DNA of 37,873 nucleotides from JAZFYD01 sp036443405 (GTDB lineage Bacteria > Planctomycetota > PLA2). The stretch covers positions 1 to 37,873 of the forward strand of contig JAZFYD010000166.1 of assembly GCA_036443405.1 (NCBI GenBank). Direction: 5' to 3'. The position numbers and the translations under genes were made by a program. The notes under the pieces were generated by a model. The model ran no database searches. It worked only from the letters and a program-made list of their open reading frames with translations, and was not told the DNA's origin. Of the stretch, positions 1 through 7,167 are shown in pieces; the stretch's first letter is position 1, and each line of letters opens with the position of its first letter.

Positions 1-1
1 G

Positions 2-820
2 CTGTCGCGCCGCATCGGAACAAAGCAACTCAGGATCAAACTGAACAAGCAGTACGACGGCGGCTTGATGTGGGTCGCGGACCCGGCCGAGAAATTCAGG
101 ATCGGCACCATGCGTTTGACGGTCATCGGTCCATTCGCCGAGGACCTCGACACTTTCAGGAAGAAGTGGAACGCGTGGCTAAGAAAGAACAAGAAGGCGT
201 TGAAGCAAATCGCGGACAAGGCCAAGGCGGACGAGGCTCAAATCGGCCAGAGCGAGGTGGACGCCCTGGTAGGCCCGCTTCTGGAGATGGGGAAGACGCT
301 CGGCAAGCGGTCGAGTGTCACCGCACCGAATCTCGCGTCAATCATGTTGCTTCTGGAAGAGAAGAACAAGACGGTGCTACTGACCGGCGACGGCCACGCG
401 GACGACATCATCGCCGGGCTGGACAATGCCGGCCGGCTCGATGCGGACGGAAGGATGCACGTGAACGTGCTGAAGGTCCAACACCACGGATCGGAGCACA
501 ACACGGACGACGCGTTTTGCCGCGCCATCATCGCGGACAGGTACGTGTTCTGCGGCAACGGCGAGCACGAAAATCCGGAGCTCGACGTGATCAAGGCGTT
601 TGCGAACTCACGGTTCGGCACGAAGAAGCAGAAGAGCGGGCACAAAAAAGCCGGCCGCAAGTTCGAGATGTTCTTCAACACGCATCATTCGCTGGAGCAC
701 GGAAAAAAGAAGGCGCACATGAAGGATGTGGAGGCTCTGGTCAAGCAGCTCAGGAAGAAGAGCAAAGGCCAGATGCGCTTCCGTTTCATGAAGACAAGCC
801 ACAAGGCGTTCAAGGTGTGA
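2..820 (+). CDS. ComEC-like metallo-beta-lactamase-fold hydrolase, 5' truncated by window edge
   Basis: The frame is open to the left edge, so only the last 272 codons are present. A TTG/ATG pair at 65-70 could be mistaken for a start, but coding continues upstream (reading LSRRIGTKQLRIKLNKQYDG). The segment LLTGDGHADDIIAGL, followed by LKVQHHGSEHNT and YVFCGNGEHENPE, matches the C-terminal half of the metallo-beta-lactamase fold as found in ComEC/Rec2 proteins and stand-alone relatives. There the Asp and His residues bind metal and cleave phosphodiesters. The N-terminal HxHxDH part would lie outside the window. The tail, from about residue 200 of the visible part, is very rich in Lys and Arg, which may suit nucleic-acid contact (inference). 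No membrane segments are visible, so a stand-alone soluble hydrolase is more likely than a full ComEC channel. Confidence 0.75.
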   Translation: MSRRIGTKQLRIKLNKQYDGGLMWVADPAEKFRIGTMRLTVIGPFAEDLDTFRKKWNAWLRKNKKALKQIADKAKADEAQIGQSEVDALVGPLLEMGKTLGKRSSVTAPNLASIMLLLEEKNKTVLLTGDGHADDIIAGLDNAGRLDADGRMHVNVLKVQHHGSEHNTDDAFCRAIIADRYVFCGNGEHENPELDVIKAFANSRFGTKKQKSGHKKAGRKFEMFFNTHHSLEHGKKKAHMKDVEALVKQLRKKSKGQMRFRFMKTSHKAFKV

Positions 821-1065
821 CGGTCGGACACTAGGTTCGCGACCGCTGTTCGGACCGCGTGTAACCGCGCGGAGGGACCCGTGAAAAACGGGTCCGGCGC
901 GGGCTTGTTGGTTCGTGCCCAACCGAACGCGAGCACCTCGGCCGCGCTTGGAAACTCCTGTTTCTTCGAGCGCACAAAGTTGGTAAGCAGGCTGGTAGCG
1001 CATTGAGGGCAGAGCGCACGTGCAGTCATGCACCGCCTCTTGAAAACCAGGGAGGAATGGGATGA
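821..1065. other. Intergenic stretch without a recognisable gene
   Basis: No frame here gives protein-like sequence with a plausible start and ribosome site. A small hairpin with 7-bp arms at 875-881 and 889-895 and an A-rich loop is present, with no T-run after it. The stretch sits between the hydrolase stop and a decayed DUF7450 fragment and may be further decayed sequence of that fragment. Confidence 0.5.
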
Positions 1066-1080
1066 AGCAGCGAGGGCTCT

Positions 1081-1227
1081 TCTGTCTCGTCGGTCTACGC
1101 GATTCAAAACCATCCCGCGCCGCGTGGCGTGAAGATATACAACCAGTTCGACGAACTCGCTCTCAGAGTCCGGGCGAGCATCTTACTGTGCGTGCCTTCC
1201 ACCAAGCTGGCGTGGAATGAACAGTAG
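1081..1227 (+). pseudogene. C-terminal remnant of a DUF7450-like repeat protein
   Basis: Read in frame from 1081, the DNA gives VYAIQNHPAP, then KIYNQFDELALRV, then ILLCVPSTK and a TAG stop at 1225-1227. The intact gene just downstream ends in YAIRNEPTP, then VENQFGQTTLKV, then MLCVPSVKK, so the two are clearly homologous. The frame has a TGA at 1063-1065 and no start codon, so only the last part of the domain survives. This is best explained as the leftover of a tandem duplication. An unseen frameshift joining it to upstream sequence cannot be excluded. Confidence 0.65.
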
Positions 1228-1299
1228 GGACGCGGAGGACGTCGGCAACGGCGTCTTCGGTCCACGGGCGCGACAAGCGCTGAGAAAGGAGATCCTCCA

Positions 1300-2061
1300 A
1301 TGATCCCGTTCCTTCTGCTGCTGATCCTGATCGTCCTGATTGCGATCCTGATCGTACTGATCAGGTGCTGCTGCGACCCCAAGCCGGACCCGGAAGACCC
1401 GAAAGGGTTGGATCACTTCCGAGTGTTCGACGTCGGGGAGCAAGATGTCAGCATCGACGTCAAGTTGACCGGTCAGTTTGATCGCGGAGAGCCCCGAGGC
1501 GCGAAGGTGTTTCGGCTCGTGCACTTCGCGAATCCGGTCCAGAAAAACGACCACAAGATCATCGACAAGAACGCCCATCTCACTTGGTATCGCTTCGATC
1601 CCATCGGGTCGGAGCCCAAGCGAGAGGTCACGTTCGAGAACCAGTTCGGCGAACAGCGCTGGGTCATCGAGTCGTCCGAGCACCTGATGGTCCCGACGCA
1701 CAAGATCGAGCAAGGCAGCGCGTTCCCAAAGAACCTGGACCACTTCAAGTGCTACAGGGTCGTAGACATCGTCGGCGCCCCGCTCGAGCCGATACTCGCG
1801 CTGCGAGATCAGTTCGGCGCGCAGCAGGACATACCCCTGGGTAAGCCGTTGTACTTCTGCGTCCCCGTCGCCAAAGTCGGCGGCCAGCACAAAAGTTCGA
1901 TAACCAATCCCGACGACCACCTTGCGGTTTACGCGATCCGGAACGAGCCCACACCTCGCGAGCAGAGGGTGGAAAACCAGTTCGGCCAGACAACGCTGAA
2001 AGTGATGCACAGCAGCATGCTCTGTGTGCCGTCCGTCAAGAAGGACTGGCAGGTTTTGTAG
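1300..2061 (+). CDS. Membrane-anchored DUF7450-like two-repeat protein
   Basis: The ATG at 1300 is preceded by a strong AAGGAG ribosome site. The 253-residue product starts with a Leu/Ile/Val-rich single membrane segment (about residues 3-23), followed by a Cys cluster (RCCCDP) that may act as a lipid or disulfide site. Two copies of one domain follow. Each has a LDHFxxxxV opening, a QF motif, a P-x-x-x-x-V-P-x-x-K segment, HLxxY and NQFG (copy 1 about residues 44-140, copy 2 about 145-250). This pattern resembles the DUF7450 family, from memory and not checked by search. Its function is unknown; the product probably sits on the outside of the inner membrane. The fragment upstream is a degenerate paralogue. 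Confidence 0.75.
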   Translation: MIPFLLLLILIVLIAILIVLIRCCCDPKPDPEDPKGLDHFRVFDVGEQDVSIDVKLTGQFDRGEPRGAKVFRLVHFANPVQKNDHKIIDKNAHLTWYRFDPIGSEPKREVTFENQFGEQRWVIESSEHLMVPTHKIEQGSAFPKNLDHFKCYRVVDIVGAPLEPILALRDQFGAQQDIPLGKPLYFCVPVAKVGGQHKSSITNPDDHLAVYAIRNEPTPREQRVENQFGQTTLKVMHSSMLCVPSVKKDWQVL

Positions 2062-2098
2062 GCGTCATCGTGATCGCTCGCGGAGCGGGCAGTTGGGA

Positions 2099-2121
2099 GG
2101 CCCCTGCGGTTCGCAGGGGCC
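2099..2121 (+). terminator. Perfect 10-bp hairpin after the DUF7450-like gene
   Basis: Arms GGCCCCTGCG (2099-2108) and CGCAGGGGCC (2112-2121) pair perfectly around a 3-nt loop, 38 bases after the stop at 2061. There is no T-run after it, so it is a terminator-like or RNA-stabilising hairpin, not a textbook intrinsic terminator. Confidence 0.5.
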
Positions 2122-2214
2122 GGGCGATCCAACTGTAGCCGTCCGGATTTTGACACGTGCCGTCCGTGATTTTTCACTGGCGGGATCTGTTGCGTACGAG
2201 ACGCTATTGGCTGA

Positions 2215-2817
2215 ATGCAACGGAGGGTAGGCGCGAGTTTCGCGGCGTGGCTCTGGCTCACGCCGCTCTTTTTTGGCGGTGCGGGCTGCGCGCACGGGTT
2301 TCATGAAGACGGGGCCCGGCAGGTGACGGCGCACGCCTCCTACGGCGACCCGCGCACCGACGATCCACTGTGGTGGATCGGCAACGGCGACGCCAAGAAT
2401 GTGGGCCTGACGGTCGGCTACAACTACTTCTTTGCCGACGATTGGGCCTTGCTGACCGCGATCACCCCGCTTCGCCGGTACAGCCAAGCCGGCCAAACCG
2501 TAACGGCTGTCGAGTTCCAGATCGGGGTCCGAGCGTTCCTCTGGTCCACCGGCGTGACCGAAACATCGAAACTCGGTGTGTTCTTCGACGTCCTCGGCGG
2601 CGTCATGGTCGGGGACAACCGGGTTCCCGATGGGGGTACCAAGACCAACCTCATGGCGGACTTTGGGCCGGGTGCCGAGTATCGATTCAACGACAAGTGG
2701 AGCCTCCTCGCCGGATACCGCCTGCACCACATCTCGAACATTGGACCGACCGAGACCTCCAACAACCCCAGCCAAAACGACAACCAGTACTGGCTGGGCG
2801 TCGGCTATTCCTGGTAG
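2215..2817 (+). CDS. PagL-like acyloxyacyl hydrolase / lipid A 3-O-deacylase homologue
   Basis: The 200-residue product has a hydrophobic signal segment ending in GGAGC (Cys25 is a possible lipidation site). The rest reads as an eight-stranded outer-membrane barrel rich in alternating aromatic and polar strands, and it ends in an aromatic residue (GYSW). Near the C-terminus, EYRFNDKWSLLAGYRLHHISN carries the His-x-Ser signature (His172, Ser174) of the PagL family. These outer-membrane enzymes remove the 3-linked acyl chain of lipid A. Length and layout fit the family. Homology is well supported; the substrate is inferred. It implies an outer membrane with lipopolysaccharide. It is transcribed alone, with no clear partner nearby. 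The start at 2215 has only a weak ribosome site. Confidence 0.75.
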   Translation: MQRRVGASFAAWLWLTPLFFGGAGCAHGFHEDGARQVTAHASYGDPRTDDPLWWIGNGDAKNVGLTVGYNYFFADDWALLTAITPLRRYSQAGQTVTAVEFQIGVRAFLWSTGVTETSKLGVFFDVLGGVMVGDNRVPDGGTKTNLMADFGPGAEYRFNDKWSLLAGYRLHHISNIGPTETSNNPSQNDNQYWLGVGYSW

Positions 2818-2841
2818 CCGATGCCTGCTCCAGTCGTGCGC

Positions 2842-3357
2842 CTAAGTCCCGCCGTGATCGGTGATCACGATCAGGTTCGGGTCGCCGCTCTTGTCCCAGG
2901 CGATGTTGAGCTTCGTGTTGCCGCCCTTGACCTTCTTGCCGGCGTCGGAGCCGGTCTTCCACTTCAGCGTCAAGAGAATGCCGCCGTCGCACTGGCCATT
3001 GATGCACCTGCACGGGTCGCCCGCGAACTGGTTGGAGTCGAACTTCTTGTTGAATTCGATGCGGCCGGTGTTCGCGTCGAGGTAGGGGACACCCCAAGTG
3101 AAGTCCGTGTGGCAGACCTGGTTGTTCACACCGTTGTAGGTGCAGCTTGCCGTGACCTCAAACGTCCCCAGCGCGTAGTTGTTGCTGGTCGGGTTGATCA
3201 CGACGAAGTTGAGATCGAAGCGGCTGCCGGAGCCCGGCAGGACGTTCGGCTTCGGGTTCCCGGTGTGGCCGCGTTCGAACTCGACGTGCTTGCAGCCGGT
3301 GACGCCGAGACAGCAGATGAGCGCGGCGCAAGCAGAGAAACTCTTCACGAGGTTCAC
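2842..3357 (-). CDS. Lipoprotein of unknown function with a Cys-rich centre
   Basis: The chosen start is the GTG at 3357, which has a GAGGAGGG ribosome site just before it. The frame extends upstream to 3432, but without one. The 171-residue product begins MNLVKSFSACAALICCLGVT and has a lipobox-like LGVTGC, so lipidation at Cys22 is likely. The mature part has further cysteines, including a DPCRCINGQCDGG segment that could form disulfides, and it looks beta-rich. No family was recognised. The 97-bp gap to the divergent sigma factor gene probably holds both promoters. Confidence 0.7.
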   Translation of the reverse strand: MNLVKSFSACAALICCLGVTGCKHVEFERGHTGNPKPNVLPGSGSRFDLNFVVINPTSNNYALGTFEVTASCTYNGVNNQVCHTDFTWGVPYLDANTGRIEFNKKFDSNQFAGDPCRCINGQCDGGILLTLKWKTGSDAGKKVKGGNTKLNIAWDKSGDPNLIVITDHGGT

Positions 3358-3454
3358 GATAGTCCCTCCTCGCGCACTTTCCCCGGTTGGACGGTAGCGA
3401 ATCCGGTGTGGCGCGGCAAGCGCGTCCGCCACGCGAAATCGCTAAGATCCCCGC

Positions 3455-4111
3455 GTGACCGACAGCACGCGGTGGACGGTAATCCGGGGCGCGGCGGCCG
3501 GCGACGAATCGGCGCGGCGGCATTTCGCCGGCCGATATGAGCCGGTGATCCGCAGTTATCTCGGCGCGCGTTGGCGCGGGAGCCCGTTGCTGGCGGAAGT
3601 CGACGACGCAACGCAGGACGTGTTCGTTGCATGCTTCTCGGAAGGCGGCGCGTTGAGCCGCGTGGAGGAGGATGGGCCGGGCCGGTTCCGCAGCTACCTC
3701 TTCGGCGTGACGCGCAACATCGCTCGCCGTGTCGAGGAGAAGGGGCAGCGGCGCCGCGAGCAGAGCCTCGAGAGCGACCAGATTGCGGGGGACCGCTCGT
3801 TGTCCGACGTGTTCGACCGCGCGTGGGCGCGGCAACTGGTGCACCGTGCCGCGCGCCTGCACCGTTCCCGGGCCAGTGACGACCGCGCCAAGAAACGGGT
3901 CGAGTTGCTGGAACTGCGATTCGGCGACGGGCTTCCGATTCGCGAGATCGCGGCCCGCTGGGGGGCGGACGCGGCGGCGCTCCATCGCGAGTACGCCAAG
4001 GCGCGAAGCGAGTTTCAGGACGCGCTGCGGGAGGTCGTGCGCGACGAGGAGGGGGGCGGCCCGGAGTCGATCGAGAAAGAGTGCGAGCGCATGATCTCGA
4101 TTTTTCGCTAA
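3455..4111 (+). CDS. ECF-type RNA polymerase sigma factor
   Basis: The 218-residue product, from a GTG start, has a region-2-like segment (VDDATQDVFVACFSEG, then FRSYLFGVTRNIARRVEE) and a helix-turn-helix region 4 (LELRFGDGLPIREIAARWGA). These recruit RNA polymerase to alternative promoters. The wording of region 2 is that of sigma factors often seen beside Ser/Thr kinase genes in planctomycete-like genomes. No anti-sigma gene is adjacent. Instead two kinase-TPR genes follow in the same direction, 41 bases downstream, so they are probably co-transcribed and may control the sigma factor by phosphorylation (inference). Confidence 0.85.
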   Translation: MTDSTRWTVIRGAAAGDESARRHFAGRYEPVIRSYLGARWRGSPLLAEVDDATQDVFVACFSEGGALSRVEEDGPGRFRSYLFGVTRNIARRVEEKGQRRREQSLESDQIAGDRSLSDVFDRAWARQLVHRAARLHRSRASDDRAKKRVELLELRFGDGLPIREIAARWGADAAALHREYAKARSEFQDALREVVRDEEGGGPESIEKECERMISIFR

Positions 4112-4152
4112 ATAGTTCGTGCGAAAACGGCGGTTAGCCGGAGTCACGCACG

Positions 4153-7100
4153 ATGGCGAATGAATGGGATGGTGTTCTCAAGGAAGCGTTTGGTCGCTCG
4201 GAAGACCAGAGCGTCCTCGAGTCGATCGAGCGCAGTGCCGGGATTCGCGCGCGGATCCTGCTGCATGACACCGCGGAAGACAGCTCCCCGATCCTCCGAG
4301 TTGGAGGCACCAAGGCCGACGGCGCCGCCGACGACAGCCGCTACCAGGTGTTGGGGGAAATCGCCCGGGGCGGCGTCGGCATCGTCTTCAAGGGACGGGA
4401 CAAGAACCTCGGCCGCAACGTCGCGCTGAAGGTGCTTCGCCCGCGCCATAGCGACAACGCGGAGGTGGTGCAGCGGTTCCTGGAGGAAGCGCAGATCGGC
4501 GGACAGCTTCAGCACCCCGGCATCGTTCCGATCTACGGGCTCGGCTTGCAGGACGATGGCCGCCCGTACTTCGCGATGAAGCTGATCAAGGGCGAAACGC
4601 TCGCGGTGATGCTCAACGATCGCGCGTCGCCGGATGTCGACCGCCGCCGCTTCCTCGGCATCTTCGAACAGATCTGTCAGACGCTGGCGTATGCGCACTC
4701 GCGCGGCGTGGTGCATCGCGATCTGAAACCGGCCAACGTGATGGTCGGCAACTTCGGCGAGGTGCAGGTCGTGGATTGGGGCTTCGCCAAGGTGCTCGGC
4801 CGCGACAACGAGACGCCGGTCGAGCCCGACGTCACGATGATCGCGACGGTGCGCACCGAGGCCGAGGGTTCGCAGTCCATCGCCGGCAGCGTGATGGGCA
4901 CGCCCGCCTACATGCCGCCCGAGCAGGCGATGGGGCAGATCGACATGCTCGACGAGCGCTCCGACGTGTTCGCGCTCGGCGCCGTGTTGTGCGAACTGCT
5001 CACCGGCAAGCCGCCGTACGTCGGCGAGATCAACGATCAGTTGCTGCTCGCGTCCCAAGCGCGGTTGGACGACGCGCACAAGCGCCTCGATGCGTGCGGC
5101 GCCGACGCGGAGCTCGTTGCGTTGTGCAAGAGCGCAATGGCGCCGACTCGCGGCGAGCGTCCGCGCAACGCCGCGGCGCTGGCGGCCGGCATCGGCGAAC
5201 ATCTCTCCGCCGTCGAAGAGCGCGCGCGCGCCGCCGAGGTCGCGTCGGCAACGGCGAAAGCGGCGGCCGCGGAGCAGGAAACCCTCGAACGCCAGGCGCA
5301 ACTCGAGTCCGAACAAGCGCACCGCGCGCGGCGCCGCGTGATGACGCTGACAGCCGCCGTGTTGCTGGTCGCCATCGGCGGCGGTGTCACCTACTCCATG
5401 TTGGCTGGCGCTCGCCGGGACCGGGTAGCCGACGCGGTGAAAGCCGTCACGGCCGAGATCGGTAAGGCACGGCGCCTTCAAGGCGCGGGCGAGTGGGACG
5501 AAGCGCAGCGCGCAGCGACCGGGGCGGTCGCGCTGGCGAAAGCGGGCCGCGTCGACGACGCGACGGCGGAGCGCGCGGCGGCGACCCTCCGTGACGTGAA
5601 TCACGGAGCGGAGCTCGCCGCGGCGGAGGCTGCTCGCCTCCAAACCAACCGCGATTTCCTCGCGCGGCTCGAAGAGGTCCGGGAGTATTCGGCGCGCGCT
5701 CCGATACCGATACCGGTCGATCGGGCCTATGCGGAGGGGTATGCGGAGTTCGGGTTGGACCCGTCCGGTGCTCCGGACGAGGCGATTGCCAAGCTAAAGC
5801 GCATGGGAGTCGAGCTTGTTCCCGTTGCCGTGAGTCTGGACTCCTGGCACGCAATGCGCAAGCGATGGACGGGGCAACTTGGCGACCGGCCCCGGGAATC
5901 ACTGTTGGCCGTCGCGCGAGCGATCGACCCGGATCCGGATCGCAACCGACTGCGTGCGCTGGACGAGTCCGAGGACGTCGAGGAGTTGGCCGAGTTCGCG
6001 GCCGGTGCGTCGGACATGGCGGTTCCGACGGTCCTGCTGCTCTCAACGAAACTTCGTCACGCCGGCCTGAAAAACGAGGCGGTTGGGATGCTTGAACCGC
6101 ATGTGCTCCGCCACCCTTCAAGTTTCTGGTTGCGTTGGCGCTACGGTGCCGCCCTCATGCGCATCCACGAGATCAAAGACGGCATGGTCCAAGTCGAAGC
6201 GGCCATCGCGCTTCGGCCGGACAGCGGCGGCGCGTGGTACGACTTGGGGCTTTGTTTTGGCGCGTTTCGGAATCTCGACGAGGCCGAACGATGCTACCTC
6301 CGCGCCGGAGAGATCATTGGGCCCAACTGGCGTACGCTCATGCTTCTCGGGATCACCTACTGCCGGCAGGGGCGCATCGAGGAAGCGATTGCGGTCCTGC
6401 GCGAGGCTAACAAACACACTGACCATCAGCTCGATGTGCCCCAGTGGCTTGCGATCCACCTCTGGTCGGACGACCGGCACGAAGAGGCGATGTCCGTGAT
6501 GCGCATGACGGTTGACCGTGGCCCGCAATGGTGGGGTGGCCACCGCGATCTCTCGACGATATTGATGCGGTTCGGACGGATCAAGGAAGCGTTGGACGAG
6601 GCGACGATTGCAAAGAAGATCGCGCCGGATCAACTCCCGGATCGCTACGTGGACGTTCCGCGCCGGATGCTGGAGATCGAGCCGTACTTGGAAGCGGTTC
6701 TGGCCGGTTCGCTGAAAGGTCACTCGTCCAAGGAGCTCGTTGAGTTTGGCCAACTGTGTTTCTTTCACCGTCGATTCGAGGAGAGTGTGCGGCTATTCAA
6801 GGCCGCGGAGTCGTTGGACTCGGGTCTGCAGTTTCCGGACCACATTCCGTTCCGGGCTGCGGAAGCCGCTGTTCGCGCCGCCGACATCGTGGACGCCACG
6901 AGCGCGAAGGCCTATCGCGCGTACGCGCTGCGGTGGCTGCGAAAGGAACTGCGGCGCGCCGAAGCCAAGATCGGGACGCTCGAGTCCCGGGAAGGGTGGG
7001 ATTTAGGCGATTCCCTGAACAAGTGCATGTTCCGAACCGGGGAGCTGAAGTCGGTGCGTCCGGATCACGTGGATCGTCTGCCTGCTGACGAACGCGAAGC

Positions 7101-7167
7101 GTGGGCAGAACTCTGGCGCGACTTCACCGATGTCATGCACCACGCTTGGGAGACCGCCGATGGATGA
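4153..7167 (+). CDS. Transmembrane Ser/Thr protein kinase with TPR sensor region (DWG type)
   Basis: The 1004-residue product has a cytoplasmic PknB-like kinase domain at about 64-340. It has a glycine-rich loop GEIARGGVG, the ATP-binding Lys93 (ALKVL), the catalytic loop HRDLKPAN (His188, Asp190) and DWG in place of DFG with Asp208, plus the activation segment GTPAYMPPEQ. Catalytic residues are intact, so it should be active. An Ala/Glu-rich coiled stretch leads to a single membrane segment at about 397-418. The remainder, probably outside the inner membrane, is helical with TPR units from about residue 640. It follows the sigma factor gene and overlaps the next kinase gene by 8 bases, so the three look like one operon. 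Confidence 0.9.
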   Translation: MANEWDGVLKEAFGRSEDQSVLESIERSAGIRARILLHDTAEDSSPILRVGGTKADGAADDSRYQVLGEIARGGVGIVFKGRDKNLGRNVALKVLRPRHSDNAEVVQRFLEEAQIGGQLQHPGIVPIYGLGLQDDGRPYFAMKLIKGETLAVMLNDRASPDVDRRRFLGIFEQICQTLAYAHSRGVVHRDLKPANVMVGNFGEVQVVDWGFAKVLGRDNETPVEPDVTMIATVRTEAEGSQSIAGSVMGTPAYMPPEQAMGQIDMLDERSDVFALGAVLCELLTGKPPYVGEINDQLLLASQARLDDAHKRLDACGADAELVALCKSAMAPTRGERPRNAAALAAGIGEHLSAVEERARAAEVASATAKAAAAEQETLERQAQLESEQAHRARRRVMTLTAAVLLVAIGGGVTYSMLAGARRDRVADAVKAVTAEIGKARRLQGAGEWDEAQRAATGAVALAKAGRVDDATAERAAATLRDVNHGAELAAAEAARLQTNRDFLARLEEVREYSARAPIPIPVDRAYAEGYAEFGLDPSGAPDEAIAKLKRMGVELVPVAVSLDSWHAMRKRWTGQLGDRPRESLLAVARAIDPDPDRNRLRALDESEDVEELAEFAAGASDMAVPTVLLLSTKLRHAGLKNEAVGMLEPHVLRHPSSFWLRWRYGAALMRIHEIKDGMVQVEAAIALRPDSGGAWYDLGLCFGAFRNLDEAERCYLRAGEIIGPNWRTLMLLGITYCRQGRIEEAIAVLREANKHTDHQLDVPQWLAIHLWSDDRHEEAMSVMRMTVDRGPQWWGGHRDLSTILMRFGRIKEALDEATIAKKIAPDQLPDRYVDVPRRMLEIEPYLEAVLAGSLKGHSSKELVEFGQLCFFHRRFEESVRLFKAAESLDSGLQFPDHIPFRAAEAAVRAADIVDATSAKAYRAYALRWLRKELRRAEAKIGTLESREGWDLGDSLNKCMFRTGELKSVRPDHVDRLPADEREAWAELWRDFTDVMHHAWETADG

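Noticed and set aside
2150..2180. TTGACA followed by an AT-rich stretch as a promoter before the PagL-like gene
   Set aside because: The -35-like hexamer is perfect, but no acceptable -10 lies at 16-18 bases.
2821..3540. 239-codon plus frame over the lipoprotein gene
   Set aside because: The minus strand has a signal peptide, lipobox and ribosome site; the plus frame has none.
4144..5643. 499-codon minus-strand frame
   Set aside because: It is the shadow of the first kinase; no motif or ribosome site.
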